A stretch of DNA of 64,000 nt from positions 32,771,501 through 32,835,500 of the forward strand of contig NC_134021.1 of the NCBI RefSeq assembly GCF_040712315.1, written 5' to 3'. A program made the translations under genes and the position numbers. Under the pieces are notes generated by a model, which was given only the letters and a program-made list of their open reading frames with translations, made no database searches and was not told where the DNA came from. Position 1 is the stretch's first letter. Each line of letters begins with the position of its first letter. Below, in pieces: positions 11,089 to 23,025 of the stretch. The stretch is from Castanea sativa (lineage: Eukaryota; Streptophyta; Magnoliopsida; Fagales; Fagaceae).

Positions 11089-13918
11089 ACCCTTGCAGAT
11101 CAACGAAGGAAGACATTCCTTTGCTGGATCTGAAAGTTTTGTTAAACGAGATCATGAAATTGATGAGTTTTTGAAAAAGAACTTTGAAAACCGTGATTTA
11201 AAGCTAAAAGGAGTTGCAAGCAACAACTCTCAAGTTAGCACTGTTTTTTATTCAACTAAAGTTGAATCTCCCTCTATTAGAAGAAATACTAATGAAGAAG
11301 AAAATGATGCAAAATTTGATGCTCCTTCTGGATCTAATTTTCCACCTATTGAAACCTCTATTCACCAAAATCAATTAAGAGTCATCAATCTTATGGATCA
11401 AGATTTTAAAATTAAAGATTTTGAAATTGATATGGTTGCTTTGTATAATGAGTTTATTTCTGCCACAAACAGAAGTAAAAGAAAATACTACCAAAGTACT
11501 TTTGCTCAGTCCGAGAAAGACAGAGTTAAAAGGAAATGGAAAGAAAAAATGAATCAATTAAAAAAACATATTTTATTTTTTGATTATCTTGAAAATTATT
11601 ATGTTTCAAAAAATGATGTTCATACTAATCATTTGAACGTAATAAGAAAATCTCCTTTTAAAAAGGAAGACAAAACCGTTGTTCGGTCTAGTCATCCACC
11701 TCTTGAAACTGTTTTGATCACTTACCAAAATAATAAGGAAAATACTAAGGTCAAGGCCTCCCCTTTCAAAATTGCTGATGATAAAACCCCTATTTCTGCC
11801 ATTGTTGAAAAAAACAATTTTGCTAATGAATCATTGCATATTATTGGTCAACAGCTTCACCGTATTGAAGAAAAAATTGTTGAAAAAACTGCTGTTCCAA
11901 AACTTGAAAAACCTTTGATTGATTTTCCTTGTCAAAAAGAAAAAATGAATTTCAAAACTTCTCAGACTAAGACTCTGGAAAAGGTTGAGAAAATGATTGC
12001 TGATTTAAAAATTAAAACTGAAAATGTTTCTACTTCGAAAAATGCTGCTTGTGCTATTTCAAGAAATGAGAAAGAAATTGTTTCTGAAGAAAACACAGAC
12101 TCTGACTCATTATCTTCTATTTCTTACAAAAATGTTTTTGATGATGGTTTAAGTTTACCTGAAATTAAAAGATTTGTTGGGAAACCCCATCCCATGTCTT
12201 TTACAAAAAACTGATATTCAAAACCTACTCCTCCTGATATGCAATTTGAAGAAAGATCTTTTCAAACTCAATTTTTTGTTTCTGCTGAAAAGCTTTATAA
12301 ATGGAATATTGATGGTTTGTCTGAACAATAAATTATTAACAAAATGGCTCACATGACTATGGCTGGTATTGCATACATGAACAATCATGATAATCTTGAT
12401 CACCCTGATATTGTTGATTTACTTGCTACTGGTTTTACTGGTTCTCTTCGAGGATGGTGGGATTCACATCTCACAGAAGAATCCAGAGAGTCTATTAAAC
12501 ATGTTGTTAAGAGAGATAATGATGGTATGCCCATTTTTGATGAAAATATTAATCGAGTTATTCTTGATGGTGTTAATACTTTGGTTTATACTATTCTTAA
12601 AAATTTTGTTGGTACTCCATCTAATATTTCATCTTGAATTTCTGATTATCTGAATAATTTGAGATGTCCTACTATGTCTGATTACAGATGGTACCAAGAT
12701 GTGTTTATTTCTAGAGTGATGCTTCGGAAAGATTCCACGAAGCCTTATTGGAAAGAGAGGTTTATTGATGGTCTGCCTCCTATCTTTACTCATAAGGTAA
12801 AAAATGAATTAATTGGTAAAAATGATTCTATTGACTATGATAATTTAACATATGGTGATATTTTCAGTACTATTAAAAAACTTGGAATCAACATGTGTAA
12901 TGATGAAAAATTGTTAAAACAACAATTAAAAAATAAAAAGAAAGCTAAATATGAAATGGGTAATTTTTGTGAACAATATGGTTTACCTCCTATTGCCTCT
13001 TCCAGGCAAAAAGGGAAAAGTAAACATGATAACGTTTACAAAAGTTATTCCCATAAAAAGCATAAAAGATACAGGACCAACTTTGTTAAACCCAATGATT
13101 TTTATGCTAAAAGGAAACCTGCTTTTAGAAAACATGATAAACAAAGATCAGGTAAAGATAAATGCTTTAACTGTGGCAAATATGGCCATTTCAGTAAAGA
13201 CTGTAACCAAAAGTCTGGTAAATTGAAGAACAAATTGAACATGTTATACATTAATGATAATGATCAAAATAAACTGTTTCAGATTCTTGAATCTGCTACT
13301 TCAACTGATTCCTTTGAAGAGGATTTCTCCTCCTCATCTGATTCTGCTTACCACTGTTGCAGTGATACCTCTAATTCTCCTAATATTAAACTCGATTGTG
13401 GAGATTCAAGTCGTAATCTGATAAAATCTGTTAAAGTGTTAACTAAGAGTGAAGAAAGTGACAACTTGCTGTTGACATTAATAAGTAAAGTTAAAGACCC
13501 TAATTTACAGCAAGAATATTTTGACAAGTTTATGAAAAACTTAACAAAAGAAGATAAGGTTACAAAACCTAAATCTACGATAAGTTTTGAAGAAACTATA
13601 GAAAGATTTTATAAAAAGAAAACAAAAGAATTAACTGTTTATGATCTCCAACATGAAATAAAAACTGTTAAACAAGAAATAATTCAGTTCAAAAAGGATG
13701 TTAAAACTGTTGAACATGATAATGATAATCTTAAACAAGAATTGTTAATTCTCGAGATTGATAAAAATATGGATAAGCATCAATCTGATAATGATGAGCA
13801 AGAAGATGGAGATGAATCCATTCAACAGACTCCTCCTTCTGGTAATGCTTTGATTAAATTAATTGATAATCAACTTGCTCTTGTTAAACATATGATGCTC
13901 CCAAAAATTGTTTACTAA
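11089..13918 (+). pseudogene. Viral ORF1, linker and capsid part with zinc knuckle
   Basis: This is the middle section of the polyprotein, now in frame 2. It begins with a Lys/Glu-rich, coiled-coil-like stretch (11100-12210), then a capsid-like region. In-frame stops are at 12212-12214 (TGA), 12329-12331 (TAA) and 12635-12637 (TGA). A CCHC zinc knuckle of the C-x2-C-x4-H-x4-C type is intact at 13163-13204, preceded by a Lys/Arg-rich patch and followed by a Ser/Asp/Glu-rich segment. Together these are typical of caulimovirid capsid C-termini that bind nucleic acid. The reading closes with TAA at 13916-13918. The protease continues in another frame, so there is a frameshift close to an A run at about 13902. 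Confidence 0.75.
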
Positions 13919-15823
13919 AGTCAAAATTGTTTTTTCTCATGATTATGCTTTCAAAACTGTTGCTATGATTTATTCTGGCGTTGATGTTAACTGTATTCAA
14001 GAAGGGTTGATTCCCTCCAAATACTTTGAAAAATCTACTGAAAAACTGGTCTCTGCTAATGGTACCCAAATGAAAATTAAATATGAATTGAGCAATGGTC
14101 ATGTTTGCCATGATAATGTTTGCTTTAAAATACCTTATGTGCTTGTTAAAAATATGACTAATAAAGTGATTCTTGGACTACCTTTCATTAATTCTTTGTA
14201 CCCTTTCCTTGCTGAAGATGATGGAATTACTACTGATCCTTTTGGACAGAAAGTAAAATTCAAATTCTGTTCAAAGTTTGAAACTCATAATGATGATGCT
14301 TTTAATCTTATTCATGCTAAAGCTAAACATCTCAACTTCCTTCAACAAGAAGTTAGATACAAGAAAATTGTTGCACAACTTTCTAATAAATTATTGCAAT
14401 CCAAAATTGATAATTTTCAAAAAACATTGATGAATGATGTTTGGTTTGAAATTGCTAATGCTTTCTGGCATAGGAAGAAACATATTGTTGACTTGCCTTA
14501 TATTAAAGATTTCAATGAAAAGAATATTCCTACTAAAGCTTGTCCTATTCAAATGAATGTTGAAACTGTTGAATTTTGCAAAATTGAAATTAATGATTTA
14601 CTCAAGAAAAGACTGATTAGGAATAGTAAATCCCTTTGGTCTTGTGCTGCTTTTTATGTCCAGAAAAATGCTGAGCTTGAGAGAGGAACCCCTCGCCTGG
14701 TGATTAACTGCAAGCCTTTGAACAAAGTCTTAGAGTGGATTAGGTACCCTATCCCCAATAAGAATGATTTAGTTCATAGGCTGAGAGATGTTGTAGTATT
14801 CTCCAAGTTTGATATGAAATCTGGATTTTGGCAAGTCCAGGTTAGTGAGAAGGATAGGTATAAAACTGCTTCCACCACACCTTTTGGCCACTATGAGTGG
14901 AATGTCATGCCTTTTGGTCTCAAAAATGCCCCAAGTGATTCCAAAATATTATGAACGATATCTTCAATTCTTTCAGTCATTTTACTATTGTTTACATTGA
15001 TGATGTTTTGATCTTCTCCAATTCTATTGATGAACACTAGAAATATTTGTACTCATTTCTAGTTACCATTAAAAGAAATGGTCTTGTTGTCTCTGCTAAG
15101 AAAATCAAACTATTTCAAACCAAAGTGAGATTTCTTGGTTATGATATTTCTGAGGGACAAATTCGCCCTATTGATAGAGCTATTCAATTTGCTGACAAAT
15201 TTCCTGATGAAATTATTAACAAAACTCAACTTCAAAGATTTCTTGGTTCCTTAAACTATGTTGTTGATTTCTACAAAGATCTGAGGAAACAATGCAAACC
15301 ACTCTTTGATCAGTTGCAAAGTAATCCTCCTCCTTGGACTGACATTCAAACTTCCCTTGTTAAACAAATTAAATCTCATGTCAAAACTTTACCTTGTCTT
15401 GGTATGCCTACTGTTAATGAAATTGTTGAAACTGATGCCTCTGACATTGGTTATAGAGGTATTCTGAAACAAAAAGTTTCACCGGACTCATCCGAACAAA
15501 TTGTTCGCTTCTACTCTAGGGTCTGGAATACTGCACAATTAAATTATAGTACTATAAAGAAATAAATTTTAGCCATAGTACTATGTATTTCAAAGTTTCA
15601 AAGTGATCTATTAAACCAACAGTTTTTATTAAGAATTGATTGCAAGAGCGCCAAATATGTTATTGAAAAAGATGTTGAAAATATTGCTTCAAAACATATT
15701 TTTCCCAGATGGCAAGATATTTTGAGTGTTTTTTATTTTAATATTGAATACATTAAAGGTTCCCAAAACTTTATCCCTGATTTTCTTACCCGTGAATTTC
15801 TGCAGTACCACAATGGCAAATAG
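13908..15823 (+). pseudogene. Viral ORF1, protease, reverse transcriptase and RNase H part
   Basis: This is the enzyme section of the polyprotein. The aspartic protease signature is present near 13965-13990, but its catalytic Asp position reads Tyr (TAT at 13971-13973). The reverse transcriptase follows: motif A Asp at 14811-14813, and the YIDD box at 14993-15004 in a different frame, with a frameshift at about 14940 between them. A TAG lies at 15038-15040. The RNase H region (from about 15425) has a DAS motif, then a TAA at 15563-15565 where relatives have the catalytic Glu of the K-E-I-L-A type motif. The tail continues to the TAG at 15821-15823. The enzyme cannot be active. Confidence 0.85.
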
Positions 15824-17019
15824 AAGATCCAAGGACAAAAATCCTGCTGAAACACCCAACCAAATTGTAAAAAGAGCGCTTGTTTCCCCTGGTGAAATTA
15901 TTAACTGTTTTACCCCCTTAGGAACAATTCTTAAACCTAATTACTCCTCTGTTTTGGCCTCTGCCTATGACCCCTATGCTTTGACCCCTGTTAACCAACC
16001 TGTTCAAACTATTTACCCAAGAAGACCCAATGCTTCTCAATATATGAAAAAACAATATTTCCAAAACCTCTTTTTATTGAACCAAACCGATCTGCAATCA
16101 AGAATCCACTTCAGATTGCAAAAAGCTACTTCCCTTTGTTGTTTCACTGGATTCCAAAACATGGTGATAAAAAGTTAGAATATTATTCTGACATTTTGCG
16201 CTAGGAAGGATCCATTGTTATTAGAACTATTTTTGATCTAAATGATAAGTCCAAAATTATTTAACATAGTGTTTATTTGAAAAATGTTGCTTCTGAAGTC
16301 AGTTGGGGACACTCCCCTGCCTCAACAAGAAGACTCCCAAAGCACCCTGTTCCATACTCATATCATGATTATATTACTGCCTGGTTCAAATTCAAGCTTC
16401 ATCAGAATGACACAATGACTCATTCATGGTTTATTAACTTTGAAAAAGAATTTGATGAAACTACTGATTTGCCTCTTTGGTTCAATCGCTGGTGGAATTA
16501 GTTTGGTACTGATATTTTTGATACTGATATTTTCCCCAAGCCACTTTTAGACTGCTTTAAGTCTTTTGACAAAAATCTTTAGACAAATGCTCATAATGCC
16601 AAATTTCCTGCTCTTCTCCATTTTGTTAAACATTTCAGAATCCTTTGGATTTTAAAATGGCAATATGAGAAAGAATGTGATATTCTTACTAGACATTGGT
16701 ATGTTAAATGGTGGGATAACTTTGGTTATGTTCCACAAATCATGGATAATGTTTACAAAAGATTGTCTCCTAACCATCTACTTCATCTTCCAAGATCCAT
16801 AAGGAAAATTCTTCCTATGATGATCTGAGCAAGGAAGCTTTGTATGCTCTTCTTGAAAAAAAGATCAAAGAAGAAAAAGACGCTGCTAATAGAAGCTCTA
16901 ATGAAGAAGGTTCTGTCTTAGAAAGTCCTTATTACCCTTATCCCCAACCTTGCCCAAAAGATTGGTTTGGACATAATGAAGAATATGATGAAGAAAATGC
17001 TCCTGATCTAGGAGCATAA
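15813..17019 (+). pseudogene. Viral ORF2, unknown function
   Basis: This is the second frame of the pararetroviral copy. Its ATG (15813-15815) lies inside the last codons of ORF1, with an 11-nt overlap (15813-15823). The N-terminal part is Pro/Lys-rich and open to 16178. A frame change near an A run at about 16050, and stops near 16202, 16262 and 16499, break the rest. An acidic, Tyr/Pro-rich C-terminus ends with TAA at 17017-17019. Florendoviruses carry an ORF of unknown role at this position. No domain is recognised. Confidence 0.65.
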
Positions 17020-17464
17020 TGAGAACTGATCCAGTGCTTTTTTGGCCTGCATAACGGCTAAATCTGCTACAATGTTCACTTAAGGTTAAAATTTTTACCT
17101 GATACTTTTACTAATACTACCAATGATTCTGCTGTTGACTTCACTAACTCCTCTGACACTCCAGGATGTTTTATCTTGTTGGACTAAACACAAGAGCCAA
17201 TATGTGATGATATTTTCCAAAGCCTCTTTTGTTGACTATTCTTTCACCAAAAGTTAAAGTATTTACTTGGTTGTCTTTATTGGGGTTATTTACACTGATG
17301 CTACTGATTGCTTTTGGGCACAACATGCCAAACTACTTTCAGCTCCAAAGCCAAAATGATTCCTTCCGGGTTTGACACTCCTGTTGCTCCTGATACCCAT
17401 CACGAGTCCTGATATGAATAGTGAAAAATGTCACTATTCACTTTTGTCAACTGATTTATTTACT

Positions 17465-17471
17465 TATATAA
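17465..17471 (+). promoter_or_regulatory. Likely pararetroviral TATA box
   Basis: TATATAA is followed by a G run and then a C/T-rich leader. It lies 450 bp after the ORF2 stop and about 130 bp before the right end of the viral copy, where the genomic promoter of a caulimovirid opened at its primer site should fall. The 17020-17464 stretch before it has no open frame. Confidence 0.55.
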
Positions 17472-17599
17472 GGGGGGTTGTCCCTTATTGTTAAACTCAG
17501 AATTCTCTCTTAGGATCTCCTTTAGAACTCTCTCTAGGACCTCTCTTAGATCAGAATATCTCACTATTTCCACAAAGCTTGTAACTAGAACTAGGACTA

Positions 17600-17682
17600 T
17601 TGTGTATGTATGATAAAGTCCTATCACAAAGTTTTTTGAGACTCATGTCGATTAGTGATTAGGAGTTATAAAGGAAAAATCA
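17600..17682. repeat. Segment of ~85 bp shared with 34803-34889
   Basis: This stretch (GTATGATAAAGTCCTATCAC... to GGAGTTATAAAGGAAAAATCA) recurs in reverse orientation at 34803-34889. In both places it directly precedes the 5' end of a Helitron-like unit. It may be host flank duplicated with the Helitron, or the last part of the viral leader. Confidence 0.6.
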
Positions 17683-17685
17683 TCA

Positions 17686-17719
<34 letters not shown>

Positions 17720-18492
17720 AAGAAGAGTTCTTATGCAGGAGTGCATGAGGTCTTGCTAAGTGATGCTCTAATTTTGCAGTTAGTATTCTTTTACCTCTTT
17801 CATTAAGATTTTTTTACTATTACTCAAAAGTTTACATTAACTTATTTTACTATTATCTCATTAGTCTCTCATTAATTGCCTATGCTTACATCACACATTT
17901 CTCTCTTTTTCATGTCTTTTAGCATACCCACCATTTTAATATTTTTTAAAAAAACAAAAATATAATAATTAAGGACTAATAGTAATAACTGACCAAATAT
18001 GGCCTTGGAGAGAGATAGAGAGACACAAAAATGTTGTGGATTGTTAAATAAAACACATTATTTCACTACAAAATCAAAACACATTGTTTCACTATAAAAG
18101 ATTTGAGGCTGACAAAATATTTGAAAGAGAGAGAAAGAGAAAGCTAAGGGGCCGCTGCCTTCATCATATTGGCCTCCCACCACCATTAAGACACCGAAAT
18201 CCCTACGGTTTTTTTTTTCTTTTTAAATTAGGGGATTAAATATGATTTAGGTTTGGGTAATTTGGTTGGATAATTTTTGTTTTGGGTATATAAGTAGAGA
18301 AAATATTTGGTACACAATGTAAAGCCATATTCTACAATGGTTTTAAATCATCTATAAGACACGTGCATACACACTTGCCCACACCATGTTTTAATGTTGC
18401 ACTATCAATGGGTGGATGACAGTGAGAGAGTTGGACACACTTTTATTTCATAGTATTTAATATGTGAACACAACACAAATTATTTACTTTTC

Positions 18493-19927
18493 TGAAGGAA
18501 AAATTCTGGTTTTGTATCTCATACAAAACACACAGCGGAAGCAACAAACAAGGATCTATTCAATTCATGATTGATAACGTGCACAAAGTAAATTTCAGAA
18601 TTTAAGAACAAGATAGCGTACCTTGGTGTGGAGAAATTTAAAATAAAGATTAGAAGCACTTGGGAACACTTTTAATCTTCACTCCAGTTCCACTTTACGC
18701 CCAAGACGTGTGGTCTCTCAATCAGTTTTTCAAAGGGAGAATGAAAGTGTGTCTCACACTCTCTCACACACCGTTTCTTTTTCTTTTCTAATCTCTTAAA
18801 AAAAAAATTTGTACGTTTCTCCCTTTATAACTAACTGATTATCTAATTGGGCTGGCCTATTGGGCCTTTCCAATTGGGCTTTAGTGTGTGGCTTGGAGTG
18901 GGACCAAAAGGGACCAATAAGACACTAGCTCCAATGGGCCTTGGGCTTTTCCGTCAACTCTTGACAAGTCCAAAGTTACCATTAATTATATTTAATACCA
19001 CTATATAAATATAATTGCACTCTAGGCCTTATTAATAAATTATATCCCAAGACTTTATTATACACGTAACCCCTTCATAAAATATTCGTAGTAACACAAA
19101 GTCATAAATGTAGACTACCACTTTGTAAATTACTACATCTTATCCTTGAGTACCCGGTTTAATTCTTTAAAGTTATTCATTATATATTTATGAAATCAAA
19201 TTTCATAAATATATACTTTAGCAATTTCTGACTAAAGTGGTTAGGCCTAACTCTCTGAATAACTGAACCCATTAAACTTATCTCAAGAGAATATTTTATA
19301 TCTCCATCAAGAGACTATGAATTCCATCTTGAGAATATATGTTCCATCAACACTAAATGTGGCTGCCCAACATACTGAGGTTTTGACCGTCACTTTAGAT
19401 CTCACTCCTAATATATCAAAGCAACCCACACCTCATGATCAGGTCCATTATTCTCTCAGGATTAAGAGTTCATGCAAATAGAAGTCGTGAGATTTATTAT
19501 TCATTTGACAGTCATTATGAGAATAATAAATCTCACAGCGGTCCTGTTCAATATGTCTTAACTCTTAAAACATATCAACATATCAACTAGAAGTCACCAC
19601 TTCCATGATCAAGACAAATCATCTTAGTTGACACGTTATAGTTTTCGCAGATGAAATGCCCAATTTCATCACCAACTACGAACTATAAATTCTGAGTTTA
19701 CAAAGAACTTGTGACTTACATCTTCTGTGACTTTTCACATAAATCACATATAATGCATCTCATGGACTATATGATAATGTCCCATATTCATGTTACCATT
19801 ATTTTAGATAGTAATGAAATAACTTTATCAATCACAATATTAAGTCATACATCATGTCATACATAATGTCATACATAATATCATACATAGCATCATACAA
19901 TAGGATTTAAGGGCACTAATCCTAACA
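18493..19927 (-). repeat. Solo LTR-A with target duplication TTTTC
   Basis: This is a minus-strand LTR-A copy of 1435 bp, from TGTTAGGATTAG (ending at 19927) to ...TTCCTTCA (18493). TTTTC flanks it on both sides (18488-18492 and 19928-19932), and the paralogous repeat at 21740-21770 shows the uninterrupted sequence. No internal region remains. Confidence 0.9.
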
Positions 19928-20395
19928 TTTTCATGGTCCCGTTACTCTTGCACTTATTTTTGGTTTCATGATTTGAAAAAAAAAAAAAAAGTCTTACCTT
20001 CAGAAGGCCTTAAATATGCAATGAAACAAAAATTATAAATTGTATACACATAGCCATTATAATTATTCAATTCAAGTAATGAGTAAAAAAAAAATTTTGG
20101 AGGAATATTGTAGAATAAAAGTTGTTACAAAATGTCTCTCTCTTAGAGCCTCATGCAAGTGTGCATGAGGTCTTGCCAAGTGGCACTCTAATTTTGCATT
20201 TAGCCTTTTTTTACCTCTTTCATTAAGCTTTTTTTTTTTTTTTTTTTTTTTAATTGTAACTCAAAATTTCACATTATCTTATTTTACTGCTATCTCATTT
20301 ATTGGCTAAGCTTACACCACACTTTCACTATGCTTCTTGTCTTTTAGCATACCCACTGTTTTAGTATTTAAAAAAAGAAGAAGTTAGGACTTATA

Positions 20396-21061
20396 GTAAT
20401 AACCATGGTTTTAAAAACCGATACGATGAAAGAACTAGAAAAGGTACTAATTGCCTGTTTTCTGGTCGGACTGGGGTTCGATTAATAGTCGAACTAGTGA
20501 CGTCATAAATAATTTAATTATTTTTTATTTAAATTATATAAATAATTAATATTTTTTTAATATAGTAAAACTAACAAGCCAATAATAATAAATATGTTTC
20601 CTTAAATAACATACAAGTATATAACATCTTTTTGTAGAATTTAACATAATAACATTACAAAACAATCATCCTTAACATAATAAACTTTCAACAAAACCAA
20701 ATAAATAAGTTCATTAGTCATTACATTTAAATCCAAATGACAAATAGCAAATAAGCTCATTACATCCAAAGAGCAAATAAGTTTTAAATGAAGAACTAAA
20801 TTAATAAGTGAAGTCACTTAACGGAGAACTTGAGATGAAGTCGAGAACATGAATTGAGAATCTGAGATGAAGCTGAGTGAAAAAAAAGAACCAAGAAAAT
20901 GATCAAAATAAAAATAAAGTAATCAAAAGAAAAAGAAAAGAATATTACCTAGAACTTCAAACACCGAGAAGCAAAGAGCAAACCTTAGAGACTGAGAAGC
21001 AGAGGGCGAGACCGAGAAGGGAAAAAAAAAAAAAACCCAGAACTTCAAACGCCCTGAGGAT
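20396..21061. mobile_element. Unclassified insertion in the second Helitron-like unit
   Basis: Extra sequence relative to the other units starts with a GGTTTTAAAAACCG motif and a GTGACGTCAT motif, then becomes A/T-rich. The GGTTTTAAAA start recalls small hAT-like elements, but I could not find matching terminal inverted repeats or a target duplication. The 68-codon Lys/Arg-rich open stretch inside it looks like chance. Confidence 0.3.
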
Positions 21062-21318
21062 TGATAGGCTAAAAATGTATTGATCTCTTATGATAAATTA
21101 ACCAATTAATTAGCCAAGTGAATTAATTAAGTTTAATTACATACAACAAGCGTGGTAGCACAAAAAAATCACCAATTAACTAAATATGTAGCTGAAATTA
21201 AATGACACAATGATTTGTTTATAAATGGGGAAAACCTACACGGCAAAAACTCCATCGGGTGATTTTAAGGTCACCACTTCCAAGAATCCACTATTATCAA
21301 AACAAGTGGTTACAATTA
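21062..21318 (-). repeat. Truncated LTR-C fragment
   Basis: This is the last ~255 bases of an LTR-C, recognised by TGATAGGC at 21062 and the GGTGATTTTAAGGTCACCAC phrase. It matches the equivalent parts of 47817-48851 and the reverse of 39669-40682. The rest of the LTR is missing, and the Helitron-like unit resumes directly after it. Confidence 0.7.
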
Positions 21319-21993
21319 AAATGAACTATTTCACTATATATTACCAAAATGAAAGACCTGAGACTAACAAAACATTTGAAAGAGAGAGAAGGAGGAACCT
21401 AAGGGGTCACCACCTCCATTATACAGGCCTCCCACCACCATCAAGACACCAAAACCCCTACGAGTAATCTTTTTTTCTTTTTAAATTAAGGGCATAAATA
21501 TGATTTAGGTTTAGGCAATTTGGTTAGTTAGTTTTTGTTATGGGTATATAAGTAGAGAGAATATTTGGTGCACAATGTAAAGTCATATTCTACTATAGTT
21601 TAATTTTAAATCATCTATAAGACACGTGCATATACACTTGCCCACACCATGTCTTAATGTCGCACTATCGATGAGTGGAAGACAGTCAGAGAGTTGAGTA
21701 TACTTTTATTTCATAGTATGAAATATGTGAACACAATACAAATTAGTTGATTTTCATGGTCTTGTTACTCTTTTGCATGTAATGATTTAAAAATAATAAT
21801 AATCTTACCTTAAGAAGGCTACAAATATGTAGTAAAGCTACTAAACCAATTTTTAATATCTCAAAATATATATGTTTCTTTACTCTAATTTAGTTTACTT
21901 TTTTTTTTTAATAATTTATGCACAACATTATTCAAAATTGTTTTACATAAAATATCACAAAATTATCTATACATCGCACAGGAAACTTATTAG

Positions 21994-23025
21994 TTATATA
22001 TAATTTCGTTAAACCATCCCAAAAAATATTAAAATTCTCTCAATGGATCTTCTCTTTTTCTTAAAAGTTTTACAAACCTATCCCCATTTCACCAATAAAA
22101 TAAAATTGCAAACCTATAAGCAGCAGGTTGACAAATTGAAATTGTTTAAGATTTGTAGATGTCTAACATAATAAGATTTTCTACAATTATATTCATCATT
22201 TGTGTCCTGCTATATAACATTAATTTGGCCCATATGATGCTGATGTCTTGAAAACTAGTTTGAGATTTTTTCATTTTTCCAGTTGAACTTCAAGGAGAGA
22301 ATCACACACTGTCAATAAGGCACCTTCACAAATATAAGTGACCAAAAGGTAGAATTGGGCCAAATTTAAGCAAAAATGAGGAAATGATTACAACTTTTTG
22401 TCACTCATTTTTTCCCACTTCTCCTTACTGTACATGAGGATTTGCCATCAAAGTTATAAACTGTTGTTATAACTTATTTTGTAATATTGTCTTGGTTGAA
22501 GTGTTCTTTAAGTTAAAAATATTAGCCATACACAAGCATATCAATAGGCTTGGCACAATTCATAAATACAATGGTTCCATTTTGAGTAAAACACCCTGAA
22601 ATCCAAATTAAATTTTAGTATTATGCATTTAGCGTTCCTCTTTTAAATATTTAATGGTTAAACTTAGTAAATTTCACACCAAAAGAAAAGATCCTTGTAA
22701 CTTTGGACATCTTGTTTTGAAAACCAATGAAGTTATCTCCACAAAACATATATACACACTTAACTTTTTGTATATTAATTTCAAAAACCACTTGAAAGAA
22801 AAAGCTAAAGGAGATGGTAGTAATTTCATCACAAGTTTTGGACAATAACAGTTTTTGTAATATTATATATTTTCTTCTTTTTTGTAAGAATTTTATAGTG
22901 CATACATTATGTTCAATTGTTCATACCAAAAATAAATAAATAAATAATGTAGAGTAGACTTTAGAGTAACTCGATCCTATGTTGTAATGGAATATTTGTA
23001 CACTTGCTTCAAATAGTTTGGGGTT
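21994..23025 (-). other. 3' flank of kinase copy R
   Basis: This is non-coding sequence downstream of the copy R stop codon. From 21994 to about 22445 it is paralogous to 32427-32659 plus 39448-39668, which is the 3' flank of copy Z. The A/T junction at 22223/22224 is the uninterrupted version of the Helitron insertion site in copy Z. Short open frames on both strands at about 22650-22850 overlap one another and show no domain. Confidence 0.6.

Larger units (their letters stand above)
9940..17600 (+). mobile_element. Endogenous caulimovirid, florendovirus-like, single broken copy
   Basis: This is an old integrated copy of a plant pararetrovirus. Its gene order is movement protein, capsid with zinc knuckle, aspartic protease, reverse transcriptase and RNase H in one long frame (10237-15823), followed by an overlapping second frame of unknown role (15813-17019). 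A single movement-to-RNase H polyprotein plus one extra ORF is the known layout of the genus Florendovirus. The copy starts next to the tRNA-Met primer site (9951-9963) and ends after the promoter and leader, about 7.66 kb in all. At least two frameshifts and several stops make it inert. Left flank: kinase copy Y upstream DNA. Right flank: a short segment also found at 34803-34889. Boundaries are good to perhaps 10-20 bp. Confidence 0.85.
17683..21993 (+). mobile_element. Array of Helitron-like units, left (plus strand)
   Basis: Two successive copies of a non-coding repeat run head to tail. Unit 1 begins with TC plus a TA-rich run at 17683 and covers 17683-18492 and 19933 to about 20125. Unit 2 covers about 20126-20395 and 21319-21993. 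Each starts with a GCATGAGGTCTTGCC-like segment, has GAGAGA tracts and a shared CCCACCACCAT block, and the array ends in TTAG before a T, with the subterminal GCGCA-like phrase often seen in plant Helitron 3' ends (ATCGCACAGG). No Rep/helicase is encoded, so it is non-autonomous. Insertions inside are a solo LTR-A, an unknown block and an LTR-C fragment. Confidence 0.55.

Noticed and set aside
22651..22848. Two 64-codon frames on opposite strands
   Set aside because: They mirror each other over the same bases in non-coding flank and show no domain.
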